Positions 26,591-37,555 of a DNA stretch of 64,000 nt are shown here, one piece after another. The DNA is from Rhizobium mongolense subsp. loessense. GTDB lineage: Bacteria; Pseudomonadota; Alphaproteobacteria; Rhizobiales; Rhizobiaceae. The stretch is taken from assembly GCF_900099775.1 (NCBI RefSeq), contig NZ_FMTM01000001.1, positions 1,364,001-1,428,000 on the forward strand, read 5' to 3'. The stretch's first letter is position 1. The number at the start of each line of letters is the position of its first letter. Position numbers and translations under genes: made by a program. The notes below the pieces were generated by a model. It was not told where the DNA came from, searched no databases, and saw only the letters and a list, made by a program, of their open reading frames with translations.

Positions 26591-27497
26591 TCAGTTGGCA
26601 GCGCTTGTCTGCTCCAGTTCTGAAAGACGCTCCTTACAAATCGCCGCGACAATCTGGTGGAGCTGCTCCGTTCGCTCAAGCAGCCAACCAAGCGCCTCTT
26701 CGGTGATCTCGAAGTGCTTCGAGTAGCGCGCCTTCACATAGGCTTCATTGAGGATGTTGTACCAGGCGGTATAGCGGTGCTGGTCGCGCGGCCAGGCGTC
26801 GATCAAGCAGTCCTGATCTTCCGCCAGCCCCCTGAGGAATTTCAAGTTGTGCGATGGCGGGCTGTAATTGGTCAGCGTGAGAAGCAGGCAGGAATAGACA
26901 GTTTCAACACCCTGGTGGAGGAGAAAAACCGCACGCTTTTGCCAGCCGCTCTCAGCTGCGTACTTGCCAAGCTGACGGAACGGCTGCGGCCTTGTATTGC
27001 CTCTCAAAATGCTCCTTCGCCACCCTATACGCATCGACGGAAGAGAGCTTTCTCGGTTCGGCCAGCGGCCTGTCGTCGAGCTCGTAGAGCGCGATGCCCT
27101 CGCGCCGGATGTCGACGAAGAAATACTGGCCGTCGGCCAGGAAGTTGTTCACCTCCCGGGCGCCATGGACGATCAGTCCGACCGGCGTCTTCACGTCCTT
27201 GTCCCACATCAGCCGGTCGGTCGTCTTGTCCCAGTATTGCGGTTCAGCCAGATGCTTGGAATTGACCAGTACCAGGATGTCATAGTCGGAGCGGTAGCCC
27301 TTCATCGTGTGCGGTTCGTCGACCCAGGTGCCGCGGCAATAAGAGCCAAACAGGATGATCTTTAAGATCCTGCCGCGCTTCTTGAAGGCGGCAGACGTGC
27401 CTGAAAGCGCATCGGCGAACTCCTCATGGATGATCGCAACGACGCGGGCCAGCTCGCGCTGCTTTTCTTCCGGCAGATGTTCCAGGGACGATCGCAT
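26591..27497 (-). pseudogene. Nucleotidyltransferase-HEPN protein, split by a frameshift
   Basis: The minus strand carries two overlapping frames that together give one ~300-residue protein. The first (26952-27497) has the nucleotidyltransferase motif GSYCRGTWVDEP with YRSDYDILVLV (Asp pair) and ends in an unrelated tail after EHFERQYKAA. The second frame continues with FRQLGKYAAESGWQKRAVFLLHQGVE and is a HEPN domain through its end at 26591. One extra base near 26980-26987 (GCCGCAGCCGTTCC) explains the switch. Intact NTase-HEPN fusions occur in rhizobia; this copy as sequenced makes only a truncated NTase unless the HEPN part is separately translated. Confidence 0.75.
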
Positions 27498-27675
27498 GGG
27501 TCCATCGATAGGCCAAAGACGATTCGCCGTCTACTACTGGAAACTGTAGGAACTGCGGTATAAAGGCAGCAGCAGATTGATCCGGCGGTGCAGCCAAATC
27601 GATGGGTCTATGGCGTCTCCGAGCGACTGCAATTAGACTACCGGAAATGAGAAAGGCGACCGCTGGCCGCCATTC

Positions 27676-28692
27676 TTATTTCTTCGCCCAGAGCACTTTG
27701 AAGCGGGCGTTTCGGCAGGTTTCGCCGCTTTCCTTGAAATTTGCAGCAAGCACCGGCTCGTAGGGCAAACCGCGATTGGCGACGAGCATGAGACGGCCGC
27801 CACCGCGTAGCGCCGATGCAGCCGTCTTGATCATTGCTTGGCCAAGCGAGGGCTCCGCCGCGTGTCCTTCATGAAAGGGCGGGTTCATGACGATCAAATC
27901 GTACTTGTCCCTGACCGGTTCGGCCGCCAGATCGTGCCAGAAGAAGCGTGCCGGTGCGTTCGGGCAGTTCTCCGCCAGATTGACCTTAGCGGCCTCCAAA
28001 GCCGCGTGGTTGGCCTCGTAGAGGTCGAGGCGCTCGATGTTCGGCGATTTCTCGGCAAGCTCGACTGAGAGATAGCCCCAGCCTGCGCCGAAATCGGCTG
28101 CGTCGCCGGTGAAATCTGTCGGAAGGCGCGAGGCGAGCAACTCCGAGCCGTCATCGATACGGTCATGCGAGAACATGCCGGCTGAAGCATTGAAGCGGCC
28201 GTCGACGCGCACCGGTGACTTGGCGAATTTCGAAACAGCTTCGCTGACGTCCTTCGGCCGCGTAAACCAGAATGCAACACCGTGATATTTCGGCATGTGT
28301 TTGATATCGAGGCCGAAGCCATCCAGACGCTTGCGCAGCGGCTGGATGCCATCTTCCTTGCCACCGGCAACGACGATCAGGCCACCGGCTTTCAGGCGGG
28401 AAAGTGCTGCAGCGATATTCGCCTCGTTCTCGCCTTTGTGCTTCGTGCAGAGCACGAGCGCCGCATCATAATCTTCGCCTTCGATCTCAGGCGATGCTTC
28501 GATTCGCTGCGACAGAAGCTGCCGGTAGAGCGGCCGGAAGCCCTGTACGGCGCTAAGGGACGCGGCAAAGCCCTCCGGCAGCACAAAACCTGCCTCGGCA
28601 CCCAGGAACAGCACGCGCGCACCCTCGCGCGGCGGATCAATGGTACCGCTCGCAAAGGGATGGAGCAGGGTCTTCAGCGTTTCGCGGCTCAT
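27676..28692 (-). CDS. rsmC: 16S rRNA m2G1207 methyltransferase family (RsmC-like)
   Basis: 338 residues with an N-terminal degenerate methyltransferase domain and a C-terminal SAM-dependent one, the RsmC/RlmG layout. The active C-terminal domain has ADFGAGWGYLSVELA (SAM loop), LDLYEANHAALEAAK and the catalytic DLIVMNPPFHEG (NPPF of N2-guanine methyltransferases). It modifies small-subunit rRNA. It lies between a broken NTase-HEPN gene and pnp on the same strand, its start only 24 bases past the pnp terminator. Confidence 0.88.
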   Translation of the reverse strand: MSRETLKTLLHPFASGTIDPPREGARVLFLGAEAGFVLPEGFAASLSAVQGFRPLYRQLLSQRIEASPEIEGEDYDAALVLCTKHKGENEANIAAALSRLKAGGLIVVAGGKEDGIQPLRKRLDGFGLDIKHMPKYHGVAFWFTRPKDVSEAVSKFAKSPVRVDGRFNASAGMFSHDRIDDGSELLASRLPTDFTGDAADFGAGWGYLSVELAEKSPNIERLDLYEANHAALEAAKVNLAENCPNAPARFFWHDLAAEPVRDKYDLIVMNPPFHEGHAAEPSLGQAMIKTAASALRGGGRLMLVANRGLPYEPVLAANFKESGETCRNARFKVLWAKK

Positions 28693-28712
28693 GATCTCTT
28701 CTCGACTTCATA

Positions 28713-28743
28713 CAAAAAGGGCGCGAGAAAAATCCCGCGCCCA
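28713..28743 (-). terminator. Terminator of pnp
   Basis: On the minus strand GGGCGCG pairs with CGCGCCC across a loop of 10 bases and is followed by TTTTTG. It sits 23 bases past the pnp stop. Confidence 0.85.
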
Positions 28744-28765
28744 TGAACGGTTGGAAAGGCGCGGC

Positions 28766-30907
28766 TTACTCAGCCGCCTCTTCCTTCTTCTTTTCGGCAG
28801 CCGGCAGTTCCTGGCCAGTCGTCTGGTCGACGACCTTCATCGACAGGCGGACCTTGCCGCGCTCATCGAAGCCGAGGAGCTTGACCCAGACCTTCTGGCC
28901 TTCCTTGACGACATCCTGCGTTTTCGCAACGCGCTCGGAAGCCAGCTGCGAAATATGGACGAGGCCATCACGGGCGCCGAAAAAGTTGACGAAAGCGCCG
29001 AAGTCAGCGGTCTTGACGACCGTGCCTTCGTAGATCTGGCCAATCTCCGGCTCGGCGACGATCGAGTGGATCCACTTGCGGGCCGCTTCGATTTCCTTGC
29101 CGGAAGACGATGCGATCTTGACGGTGCCGTCGTCTTCGATGTTGATCTTCGCGCCCGTCTTTTCGACGATTTCGCGAATGACCTTGCCGCCGGAGCCAAT
29201 GACTTCACGGATCTTGTCGACCGGGATGTTCATGACTTCGATACGCGGAGCGAATTCGCCGAGCTGGCCGCGGCTTTCGGAAATGGCCTTCGCCATCTCG
29301 CCGAGGATGTGCAGACGGCCGCCCTTCGCCTGATCCAAAGCGATCTGCATGATCTCTTCGGTGATGCCGTGGATCTTGATGTCCATCTGCAGCGAGGTGA
29401 TGCCTGCTTCCGTGCCGGCAACCTTGAAGTCCATGTCGCCGAGATGGTCTTCATCTCCGAGGATGTCGGAAAGAACGGCGAAGCGCTCTTCCTCCTTGAT
29501 CAGGCCCATGGCGATACCAGCGACCGGCTTTGCGAGCGGAACGCCTGCATCCATCAGCGCCAGCGACGTACCGCAGACGGTTGCCATCGAGGAGGAACCA
29601 TTGGACTCGGTAATTTCCGATACGACGCGGAGCGTATAGGGGAACTGCTCAACCGACGGCAGCATCGGGTGGATGGCGCGCCATGCAAGCTTGCCATGCC
29701 CGATCTCGCGGCGGCCCGGGGAACCCATGCGGCCCGTTTCACCGACCGAGTAGGGCGGGAAGTTGTAGTGCAGCATGAAGTTTTCCTTGTACATACCCGT
29801 CAAGGAATCGACGTACTGCTCGTCTTCGCCGGTGCCGAGCGTGGCAACGACGATCGCCTGCGTTTCACCGCGGGTGAACAGAGCCGAACCGTGCGTGCGC
29901 GGCAGCAGGCCGACTTCAGCGACGATCGGGCGAACGGTCTCGAGATCGCGGCCGTCGATGCGGCTCTTGGTGTCGAGAATGTTCCAGCGAACGATCTTTG
30001 CCTGCAGGTGCTTGAAAATCGCACCGACTTCTTCGGCCGTGTATTCGGCTTCGCCTTCTTCCGGCAGGAAGTGCTCCTTTACCTTCGCCTTGACGGCATC
30101 GACAGCGGCGTAGCGATCAGCCTTCTGGGTGATCTTGTAGGCTTCGCGAAGTTCGGCTTCTGCAAGGCCAAGCATTTCGCTTTCGAGAGTCGAATAGTCT
30201 TCCGGTGCAAAATCGCGAGGCTCCTTGGCGGCAACTTCAGCGAGCTTGATGATCGCTTCGAGAACCGGTTGGAAGCCCTTGTGGCCGAACATGACGGCAC
30301 CGAGCATGACGTCTTCCGGAAGCTCCTTGGCTTCCGATTCGACCATCAGAACCGCGTCATGCGTGCCGGCAACCACGAGATCGAGGCTCGATTCATCCAT
30401 TTCGTCGAGATGCGGGTTCAGGACATATTCGCCATTGATATATCCGACGCGCGCGCCGCCGACCGGACCCATAAAGGGAACGCCGGAGAGCGTCAGGGCG
30501 GCTGAAGTCGCGATCATCGATAGGATGTCCGGGTTGTTCTCCAGGTCATGCTGGACGACAGTGACGACGACCTGCGTGTCGTTCTTGTAGCCTTCCGGGA
30601 AGAGCGGACGGATAGGGCGGTCGATCAGGCGGGAAACGAGGGTTTCGTTTTCGCTCGGACGGCCTTCGCGCTTGAAATAGCCGCCGGGGATCTTGCCGGC
30701 CGCGTAGGTCTTTTCCTGGTAGTTGACGGTGAGCGGAAAGAAGTCCTGACCCGGCTTCGGCGCCTTGGCGGAAACGACGGTAGCGAGAACCACGGTTTCG
30801 CCGTAAGTCGCGAGAACGGCACCATCAGCCTGACGGGCGATCTTGCCAGTTTCGAGCTTCAGCGGGCGGCCAGCCCACTCGATTTCCACGGTATGGGTAT
30901 CGAACAT
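28766..30907 (-). CDS. pnp: Polyribonucleotide nucleotidyltransferase (PNPase)
   Basis: 713 residues. Two RNase PH-like domains (the second holding [15 protein letters not shown] and [32 protein letters not shown]), a KH domain ([22 protein letters not shown]) and a C-terminal S1 domain ([20 protein letters not shown]). It is a phosphate-dependent 3'-exonuclease for mRNA turnover and sRNA metabolism. The ATG at 30907 has AAGGA upstream; an ORF extension of 13 residues lacks support. It follows rpsO on the same strand with 338 bases between them. Confidence 0.97.
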   Translation of the reverse strand: MFDTHTVEIEWAGRPLKLETGKIARQADGAVLATYGETVVLATVVSAKAPKPGQDFFPLTVNYQEKTYAAGKIPGGYFKREGRPSENETLVSRLIDRPIRPLFPEGYKNDTQVVVTVVQHDLENNPDILSMIATSAALTLSGVPFMGPVGGARVGYINGEYVLNPHLDEMDESSLDLVVAGTHDAVLMVESEAKELPEDVMLGAVMFGHKGFQPVLEAIIKLAEVAAKEPRDFAPEDYSTLESEMLGLAEAELREAYKITQKADRYAAVDAVKAKVKEHFLPEEGEAEYTAEEVGAIFKHLQAKIVRWNILDTKSRIDGRDLETVRPIVAEVGLLPRTHGSALFTRGETQAIVVATLGTGEDEQYVDSLTGMYKENFMLHYNFPPYSVGETGRMGSPGRREIGHGKLAWRAIHPMLPSVEQFPYTLRVVSEITESNGSSSMATVCGTSLALMDAGVPLAKPVAGIAMGLIKEEERFAVLSDILGDEDHLGDMDFKVAGTEAGITSLQMDIKIHGITEEIMQIALDQAKGGRLHILGEMAKAISESRGQLGEFAPRIEVMNIPVDKIREVIGSGGKVIREIVEKTGAKINIEDDGTVKIASSSGKEIEAARKWIHSIVAEPEIGQIYEGTVVKTADFGAFVNFFGARDGLVHISQLASERVAKTQDVVKEGQKVWVKLLGFDERGKVRLSMKVVDQTTGQELPAAEKKKEEAAE

Positions 30908-31198
30908 ATGTCTTGTCCTTCGATGCGGGAGCGCGCGCCGTCGCAAAAAGCGCAGCGCACAGTCGACCGCAATTAATGTGACGTATCATGGGCAAGACAA
31001 CGGGAGGCTTTTCATCCCCAGCTTCCTGAGAAACCGGACCAAAGCCCTCCTTAAAAGACTTTGGCCGAAAGCATCCGGCAATCCTGCCCCATGACAGGTC
31101 AACGGTTGGTTTGGCAGAGCCGGCCCATCCGGGTCCACCGTATTTCCTCCACGCGAAGATAGGGCGCGGCGGTAGAATTTCATGGGGCCATCGGCCCC
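30908..31198 (-). other. rpsO-pnp intergenic leader
   Basis: 291 bases without a coding frame. A weak minus-strand hairpin (GGCCAAAGTC with GACTTTGGTCC-like arms near 31040-31070) may be part of the pnp leader, where PNPase commonly autoregulates its mRNA; that role is inference. No promoter is convincing. Confidence 0.35.
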
Positions 31199-31240
31199 TC
31201 AAAAGCATCCGGCGGGCGTCCATAAGGAACGCCCGCCGGA
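31199..31240 (-). terminator. Terminator of rpsO
   Basis: 12-bp stem (TCCGGCGGGCGT/ACGCCCGCCGGA) with a T-rich minus-strand tail (GCTTTTGAG), 6 bases after the rpsO stop. Confidence 0.85.
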
Positions 31241-31245
31241 AATCA

Positions 31246-31515
31246 TTAGCGGCGGATACCCAGGCTGGTGATCAGCTTGGTGTAGCGGCCTTCGTTCTTC
31301 TTCTTGAGATAGTCAAGAAGCGAGCGGCGGCTCGAAACCATCGTCAGCAGGCCACGGCGGGAATGGTTATCCTTCTTGTGACCCTTGAAGTGTTCCGTCA
31401 GGTTGTTGATACGCTCGGTCAGGATCGCAACCTGAACTTCGGGAGAACCGGTGTCGCCTTCGAACGTTGCGTATTCCTTGATGAGAGCCGTCTTGCGCTC
31501 AGCTGTAATCGACAT
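31246..31515 (-). CDS. rpsO: Ribosomal protein S15 (uS15)
   Basis: 89 residues, the usual length. [46 protein letters not shown] and the end [10 protein letters not shown] are invariant S15 sequence. It binds the central domain of 16S rRNA. The ATG at 31515 has GAAAGGAA upstream; a longer frame from 31590 is not supported. It ends with a strong terminator before pnp. Confidence 0.98.
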   Translation of the reverse strand: MSITAERKTALIKEYATFEGDTGSPEVQVAILTERINNLTEHFKGHKKDNHSRRGLLTMVSSRRSLLDYLKKKNEGRYTKLITSLGIRR

Positions 31516-31671
31516 CGGATGTTCCTTTCTATGAGAGGAGATTAGGTCGCCAAAAGCCGGGATGTCGTCCAGCTTCGGCCGCGAACGCACTCAGGTCCTG
31601 CCTGATGCTGGCGCTGCCTATAAACCAAATGAGCTTCGATGGAAAGGGGCCTGCACCAGATGGCGGATTTA

Positions 31672-32523
31672 TCACTTGCCCGCCATCGCGTCACGGATCA
31701 TCGCATCGTATCCTTCCGGATCCTGCAGCATTGCAAAATGGCTGGCATCCTTCAGGATGACGAGCTTGGCCCCGGGGATCTCCTTCGCCATCCTTTCGGT
31801 GTGATCGAGCTTGATCGCTTCGTCGTGATCGCCGATGGCCAGGGTGACGGGCACGGTAATCTTTCCGAGGTCGGCAGCAGTCCAGGCGGGCTCGCTCATC
31901 CACATCGCCGAAATTTGGTTGACGAATGCGTCATATTCGTTCGGTGTCGGCGAGACCTTCTTGTAGGCTTCGCCCGCGGAATTAATGTAGGCGCTGAACG
32001 TCTTGTTCGTCATCACGTCCGGCTTTACGCCCTCCGTCGTCACATTGGCAGCCTGCGCGATGACACGCGTCAACTTCTCGGGATGCTTCATCGCCATGTC
32101 GATGCCGATGATGCCTCCATCCGACCAGCCGACAAGCGTGACCTTGTCGAGCTTCAGATAATCGAGCAGTGCGACATAATCGGACGTCATGAGATCATAA
32201 CCGAAGGGCTGCCCGCTGCGCGTCGAACGCCCGTGCCCGCGGCTGTCGGCGACTATCACAAGATGGTCCTTGGCAAAATCCTCGACCTGGCGGCCCCATA
32301 CGTCGGCACTGCCGAGGCCCCCATGGATGAACAGGATCGGGTCGCCCGCACCGTACGCGGCGTAATACATCTTGATGTCGTTTACTGGCGCCATGCCGCT
32401 CGTCTTCGCCGCCGGCATGGGAGGGAAGGCGGGCAATTCCGCCCAGCGCTCGGCCGACCGGGCGCTTGCGGCCGCGAGAACGGCCGAAAAAAATATCGCG
32501 ACTGCGACCGCAACTGCGCGCAT
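31672..32523 (-). CDS. Secreted alpha/beta hydrolase
   Basis: 283 residues from an ATG preceded by GAGGAG. The signal peptide is VAVAIFFSAVLAAASARSA (cleavage near residue 23). The hydrolase fold has the oxyanion HGGLGSADVW, the nucleophile elbow VGWSDGG (Ser), IGDHDEAI (Asp) and KDASHFAML (His), so the triad is complete. The pattern is close to periplasmic esterase/lipase-like hydrolases of Rhizobiales; substrate unknown. It is between rpsO and truB on the same strand but with its own leader. Confidence 0.88.
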   Translation of the reverse strand: MRAVAVAVAIFFSAVLAAASARSAERWAELPAFPPMPAAKTSGMAPVNDIKMYYAAYGAGDPILFIHGGLGSADVWGRQVEDFAKDHLVIVADSRGHGRSTRSGQPFGYDLMTSDYVALLDYLKLDKVTLVGWSDGGIIGIDMAMKHPEKLTRVIAQAANVTTEGVKPDVMTNKTFSAYINSAGEAYKKVSPTPNEYDAFVNQISAMWMSEPAWTAADLGKITVPVTLAIGDHDEAIKLDHTERMAKEIPGAKLVILKDASHFAMLQDPEGYDAMIRDAMAGK

Positions 32524-32653
32524 GACCTGCTCCTCAAGCTGGGCGGCCTTCAAAGCCGCAAAGAGGAGAAACATAGCTCAAGGGGGATGATTGACAATTA
32601 CCATCCGTCGCTCAATTCGGCGCGGTGGTGTTCCCGGAAAGACGCATTGCGAC

Positions 32654-33586
32654 TTAAACGAAGACGCGCTTCGGGCGGAACTCTCCCTGACCGATCTCGC
32701 CAATGGCGATGAGCTTTCCGCGTGCCGTCGCATAGGCTTCGCTTTCGGCAACCGGCGCATCACGGCCACGCACCAGAATGGGATTGCCCATCCTCAGGCG
32801 ATGTGCCTGTTCGTCGTTGACGGCAAGGTGTGGGAGTGAGGACAAGGCTTCGCTGGTATCGATCAGCAGGGCGTCGAGCGCGGCAAGACGCTCGTCCATG
32901 TCTTCAAGTTTCTCAAGCGCGACGAGGCTTGCGAGCGCCACCATGCTGTCTTCGGCAAAAGGTGCCACGAAGGTCCGGCGTAGCCCGGAGATATGGCCGA
33001 AGCAGCCGAGCTGGCGGCCGAAATCTCGAGCAAGCGCGCGTACATACGTGCCCTTGCCGCACTCGACTTCGAAATGCGCGGTATTCTCATCCAGGCAAGC
33101 AAGCAGCGTCAGCCGGAAAATCTCGACTTCACGCGAAGGAATCTCGACCGTCTCGCCGTCGCGCGCCAGGTCATATGCGCGCTCGCCGGCGATCTTGATC
33201 GCGGAAAACTGCGGCGGCACCTGGCTGATGACACCGGTATATTTCGGAAGAAGATTGCGGATCTGCTCCTCTGTCGGGCGCTTGTTGGAACTCCGAGTCA
33301 CCTCGCCTTCAAGGTCGTCGGTTGCGCGCTCCTCCCCCCAGGTCACTTTGAATTCGTAAATCTTGCGGCCGTCCATGACATAGGGAACAGTCTTCGTCGC
33401 ATCGCCCAGCGCAATCGGCAGCATTCCAGACGCCAGCGGGTCGAGCGTGCCGGCATGGCCGCATTTCTGCGCCTTGAAGAGCCACTTGATCTTGGAGACG
33501 GCCTCCGTCGAACCGAAATCAACGGGCTTGTCGAGGATCAGCCAGCCGGAAACCGGGCGGCCTTTGGGTTTGCGTGGTTTGGACAT
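32654..33586 (-). CDS. truB: tRNA pseudouridine-55 synthase
   Basis: 310 residues. The catalytic Asp is in [43 protein letters not shown] and [10 protein letters not shown] are also TruB signatures. It makes the T-loop pseudouridine of all tRNAs. Last gene of the rimP operon, 12 bases after rbfA. Confidence 0.97.
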   Translation of the reverse strand: MSKPRKPKGRPVSGWLILDKPVDFGSTEAVSKIKWLFKAQKCGHAGTLDPLASGMLPIALGDATKTVPYVMDGRKIYEFKVTWGEERATDDLEGEVTRSSNKRPTEEQIRNLLPKYTGVISQVPPQFSAIKIAGERAYDLARDGETVEIPSREVEIFRLTLLACLDENTAHFEVECGKGTYVRALARDFGRQLGCFGHISGLRRTFVAPFAEDSMVALASLVALEKLEDMDERLAALDALLIDTSEALSSLPHLAVNDEQAHRLRMGNPILVRGRDAPVAESEAYATARGKLIAIGEIGQGEFRPKRVFV

Positions 33587-33598
33587 TCGCTTCTTCTG

Positions 33599-34006
33599 CT
33601 ATTCTTCTTCAGTGTCGCCGTCGAGGTCGCGCTGGACTTCGGGCGAGCGCAGCAATTCATCGATCTTCTTGTAGTTGTCGAAGCTCGTATCGTCGCGGAA
33701 ACGGACCTCCGGCATGTATTTCATCTGCCGAAGCTGCGGGCCGAGACGGCCGCGGATGTATTTTGCGTTGCGGTTCAGCGCATCGATGACTGCGCCGTGA
33801 TCGGAAATGCCAAGCGGCGTCACATAGGCTGTGGCGATCTTCAGGTCCGGAGACATCCGGACTTCAGAGATCGAAATGACCGTCTTTTCGATCACGTCAT
33901 CGCGCACTTCGCCACGCTGGAGAACCTGCGTGATCGCGGCACGCACTTGTTCGCCGACACGCAGCATGCGCTGCGAAGGTGCCGAGGATGTGGGTTTTGT
34001 TGCCAT
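33599..34006 (-). CDS. rbfA: Ribosome-binding factor A
   Basis: 135 residues, the KH-like fold: [63 protein letters not shown]. It helps 30S maturation and cold growth. It lies between infB and truB. Confidence 0.96.
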   Translation of the reverse strand: MATKPTSSAPSQRMLRVGEQVRAAITQVLQRGEVRDDVIEKTVISISEVRMSPDLKIATAYVTPLGISDHGAVIDALNRNAKYIRGRLGPQLRQMKYMPEVRFRDDTSFDNYKKIDELLRSPEVQRDLDGDTEEE

Positions 34007-34081
34007 TATTCTCTGCCCAAATAGGTTCGGGCGCCGGCCTCTGATGATCCGGCGCCCGTCGAAAAATCCAGTCTCGCGCCG

Positions 34082-36769
34082 TCAGAGCGTGCGGGTGATG
34101 TGCTCGACGCGGAAGCATTCGATCGTGTCGCCCGCGCGGATGTCTTCGTAATTCTCGAAGGCCATACCGCATTCCTGGCCGGAATGCACTTCCGAGACTT
34201 CATCCTTGAAGCGCTTAAGTGTCTTGAGCTTGCCTTCGTGGATGACGACGTTGTCGCGGATGAGGCGGACGCCGACGCCACGCTCGACCTTGCCTTCGGT
34301 AACGCGGCAACCCGCGACCTTTCCGACCTTCGTGATGTTGAACACCTCGAGGATCTCTGCATTGCCGAGGAAGGTTTCGCGCCGCTCCGGAGAGAGCAAG
34401 CCGGACATCGCTGCCTTAACGTCATCCACGAGGTCGTAGATGATGTTGTAGTAACGGATTTCTATGCCCTGACGCTCGGCGAACGTACGTGCCTGCGCGT
34501 TCGCACGAACGTTGAAGCCAATGATTGCAGCACCGGATGCTTCCGCAAGGGAGATATCCGACTCGGTGATACCGCCAGCCGCAGAATGCACGATGCGAGC
34601 GCGAACTTCGTCCGTTCCCAGCTTGTCGAGCGCGCCGGCGATCGCCTCGATCGAGCCCTGCACGTCGCCCTTGACGACCAGCGGGAACTCCTTGACGCCA
34701 GCCGTCTGAAGCTGGCTCATCATCTGTTCCAGCGAGCCGCGCTGGCCCGAATGGCGGGCAGCAGCCTTGTCGCGGGCAAGCCGCTGACGGTACTCGGAGA
34801 TCTCGCGGGCGCGAGCTTCGTTTTCGACAACGGCGAACTTGTCGCCCGCCTGCGGCGTGCCCGAAAGTCCCAGAACCTCAACCGGAGTGGCCGGCCCCGC
34901 TTCCTTGACATGGTTGCCCTTGTCATCGACGAGGGCACGCACGCGGCCCCAGACATCACCAGCGACGATAATCTGGCCGGGACGCAGCGTACCCTTCTGG
35001 ACGAGAACCGTCGCAACGGAACCGCGACCGCGATCAAGCTGAGCTTCGATGACCGTGCCTTCCGCGGTGCGGTCCGGGTTGGCCTTCAGATCTAGGATTT
35101 CCGACTGCAGCAGGATCGCCTCGAGCAGCTTGTCGAGGTTGGTGCCGTTCTTCGCCGAAACCTCGACGTCGAGAACTTCACCGCCCATGGACTCGACGAA
35201 GACCTCATGCTGCAGAAGTTCGGTGCGAACCTTCTGGGCATTGGCCGTCGGCTTGTCGATCTTGTTGATCGCAACGATGATCGGAACCCCTGCCGCCTTG
35301 GCATGGTTGATCGATTCGATCGTCTGCGGCATCACGCTATCGTCGGCAGCGACGACGAGAACGGCAATATCAGTCGCCTGCGCACCGCGCGCACGCATTG
35401 CCGTAAAGGCGGCGTGGCCGGGGGTGTCGATGAACGTGATCTTCTGACCGTTCTGTTCCACCTGGTAAGCGCCGATATGCTGCGTAATGCCGCCGGCTTC
35501 GCCAGCAACCACGTTCGCATGGCGGATGGCGTCGAGCAGTGAGGTTTTGCCGTGGTCGACGTGACCCATGATGGTGACGACCGGCGGACGCGAGACCTGT
35601 TCGCCGCCCTCATCCGTCACGTTGAAGATGCCGAGTTCGACGTCGGATTCAGAAACACGCTTGACGGTATGACCGAATTCGCCAGCGATGAGTTCTGCCA
35701 GATCGGCGTCGATGACGTCGCCTGGCTTCATCATCTGGCCTTCCTTCATCAGGAACTTGATGACATCGACGGCGCGTTCGGACATGCGCTGCGACAGTTC
35801 CTGAATGGTGATGGTCTCCGGCAGAATGACTTCACGGGAAATCTTCTCGCGCGTTTCCTGCATCTGGCTGCGGCGGAATTTCTCCTGGCGGCGACGCATA
35901 GCGGAAAGCGAACGGCCGCGCGCATTGCCGTCGTCATCGACATTTGCCGTCGTGATCGTCAGCTTGCCGCGGCGGCGCTCCTCTTCGGTCTTCGGACGCG
36001 TCGTCACCGGCTTTGCCGGTTCCGGACGAACGACCCTGCCACGGGCAGGAGCCCCACGAGGAGATCCGCGCTCTTCCTCCTCACCTTCCGGACGGCGGCC
36101 ACGGACCACCGGCGCAACCCCAGCTGGGGCCGGACGTGCAGAAGTAGGCGCCGAAGTCTCGGGACGGCGCACGGCCGGCGCCGGGCGCGGAGCCTCCGCC
36201 TGGACCTCAACTGCTTCGGGCGCAGGAGCCTCCTCGACCGGCGCAGAAGGACGGGCGGCCTCTTCGGCTGCACGTCGGGCTGCTTCGGCTGCCTCCGCTT
36301 CGCGGCGGGCGGCTTCTTCGGCTGCACGGCGCTTTTCTTCTTCAGCCCGTCGGACTGCATCTTCTGCATCACGGACCTGGGCCAGCGCCAGCGCGCGCCG
36401 TCGGGCGTCCATTTCCTCAGGCGAAAGATGGTTCAGCACAACCGGACGCGGGCGGTCCTGCTGGCGAGGAGCCTGCGAAGCCGGCTGCTGCGGGCGCGGC
36501 GGCTGGCCGCCCGGCTGTTGGATGCGGGGCGCAGGCGCCTGCGCCTGCGTTGCCGCCGGAGCGGTTTCTGCCGCGCGGGGCGCTGGAGCCGGCGTGGTCG
36601 GGCGATCGTCTTCGGGGCGCATCGGGCGCCGCTTGCGCGTCTCGACAACGACCGCCTTGGTGCGACCACGGCCCATATCCTGGCGCACGGTGCCCTGGCT
36701 TATCCCCGATGGCTTCAGGGTAAGCGTCTTCTTTGCTCCAAGCGTCTTGTCGTCATTGCTATCTGTCAT
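34082..36769 (-). CDS. infB: Translation initiation factor IF-2
   Basis: 895 residues. A long Ala/Pro/Arg/Glu-rich N-terminal region (residues ~40-300; a run such as [17 protein letters not shown] is probably a coiled coil) is followed by the IF-2 N2 domain and the GTPase core with [15 protein letters not shown] (G1), DTPGHAAF (G3) and NKIDKP (G4), then the C1/C2 fMet-tRNA binding domains ending [10 protein letters not shown]. It delivers initiator tRNA to 30S. Same strand as nusA and ylxR upstream. Confidence 0.97.
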   Translation of the reverse strand: MTDSNDDKTLGAKKTLTLKPSGISQGTVRQDMGRGRTKAVVVETRKRRPMRPEDDRPTTPAPAPRAAETAPAATQAQAPAPRIQQPGGQPPRPQQPASQAPRQQDRPRPVVLNHLSPEEMDARRRALALAQVRDAEDAVRRAEEEKRRAAEEAARREAEAAEAARRAAEEAARPSAPVEEAPAPEAVEVQAEAPRPAPAVRRPETSAPTSARPAPAGVAPVVRGRRPEGEEEERGSPRGAPARGRVVRPEPAKPVTTRPKTEEERRRGKLTITTANVDDDGNARGRSLSAMRRRQEKFRRSQMQETREKISREVILPETITIQELSQRMSERAVDVIKFLMKEGQMMKPGDVIDADLAELIAGEFGHTVKRVSESDVELGIFNVTDEGGEQVSRPPVVTIMGHVDHGKTSLLDAIRHANVVAGEAGGITQHIGAYQVEQNGQKITFIDTPGHAAFTAMRARGAQATDIAVLVVAADDSVMPQTIESINHAKAAGVPIIVAINKIDKPTANAQKVRTELLQHEVFVESMGGEVLDVEVSAKNGTNLDKLLEAILLQSEILDLKANPDRTAEGTVIEAQLDRGRGSVATVLVQKGTLRPGQIIVAGDVWGRVRALVDDKGNHVKEAGPATPVEVLGLSGTPQAGDKFAVVENEARAREISEYRQRLARDKAAARHSGQRGSLEQMMSQLQTAGVKEFPLVVKGDVQGSIEAIAGALDKLGTDEVRARIVHSAAGGITESDISLAEASGAAIIGFNVRANAQARTFAERQGIEIRYYNIIYDLVDDVKAAMSGLLSPERRETFLGNAEILEVFNITKVGKVAGCRVTEGKVERGVGVRLIRDNVVIHEGKLKTLKRFKDEVSEVHSGQECGMAFENYEDIRAGDTIECFRVEHITRTL

Positions 36770-36868
36770 TCGTTCCCGTTCCTTCGGACAGGGAGCGATG
36801 ACGTCATCAAACCCTATCGTTCAAATACTTTTCGATCAATGATGGGCCGGCCGGTGCCGGTCGCCGCA

Positions 36869-37555
36869 TCATTGTTTTTGCTGGCCAGCGCCGCCTGGTG
36901 CCCGGGATTGACCGCCGCTGCGGTACTTTTCGAGCATCTTTGCGCGCTTCACTACACCCTCACCTGCCTGCCCTGCAAGCACTGCGGCATGGATAAAAGC
37001 ATTCTGGCCCATCACGCCTTCCATTTCGCTCTCCGAGAAGAGGCGGAAAGAAGGTATTTTCTCCTCGGTTTCCATTCCGAGGTGCCAGGCCTTACGAGCC
37101 TGGTCGATTTTTCTCACGCCATCGTCGGCTGCATCCGTCGAATGGAACACGGCGAGTGCTGCTCCGCTTCTGACTGCGGCATCCACTTTCGAGGAACCGC
37201 TGACGAACTGGCCCGCCTTGCGCGCCATGTTCATCATCTGCATCAGCTGCTGTGCGAGCAGCCGGTCGACGGTTTCACCGAGATCGGCTGCTGCCTTCAC
37301 ATCCGCCTTCAATGCGCGGGCGAAAGACTTCTTCGCCACCGCCTTGTCGACCAACACCCGATCAAGCTTGACCCAGCAGCCGCGTCCTGGAAGCTGACGC
37401 TTCAGATCGGCGATCACCGTCCCGTCGGGCGCTGCAACGAAGCGGATCAACTCATCCGGCGATCCGCTTTCACGCGTCACAATGCACATGCGGCTGTTCA
37501 CGTCATAACCTGCAAGATCATCATCCTCAGGAGAAGCGTGCAGCTCCGCGATCAT
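36869..37555 (-). CDS. YlxR-like RNA-binding protein with an L7Ae-like C-terminus
   Basis: 228 residues. The N-terminal YlxR (DUF448) domain has SRMCIVTRESGSPDELIRFV and LPGRGCWVK; the C-terminal half (MQMMNMARKAGQFVSGSSKVDAAVRSG) is an L7Ae/L30e-like RNA-binding domain. The final tail is basic and glycine-rich. It overlaps nusA by one base (ATGA type), so translational coupling is probable. The usual member of the nusA-infB operon. Confidence 0.9.
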   Translation of the reverse strand: MIAELHASPEDDDLAGYDVNSRMCIVTRESGSPDELIRFVAAPDGTVIADLKRQLPGRGCWVKLDRVLVDKAVAKKSFARALKADVKAAADLGETVDRLLAQQLMQMMNMARKAGQFVSGSSKVDAAVRSGAALAVFHSTDAADDGVRKIDQARKAWHLGMETEEKIPSFRLFSESEMEGVMGQNAFIHAAVLAGQAGEGVVKRAKMLEKYRSGGQSRAPGGAGQQKQ

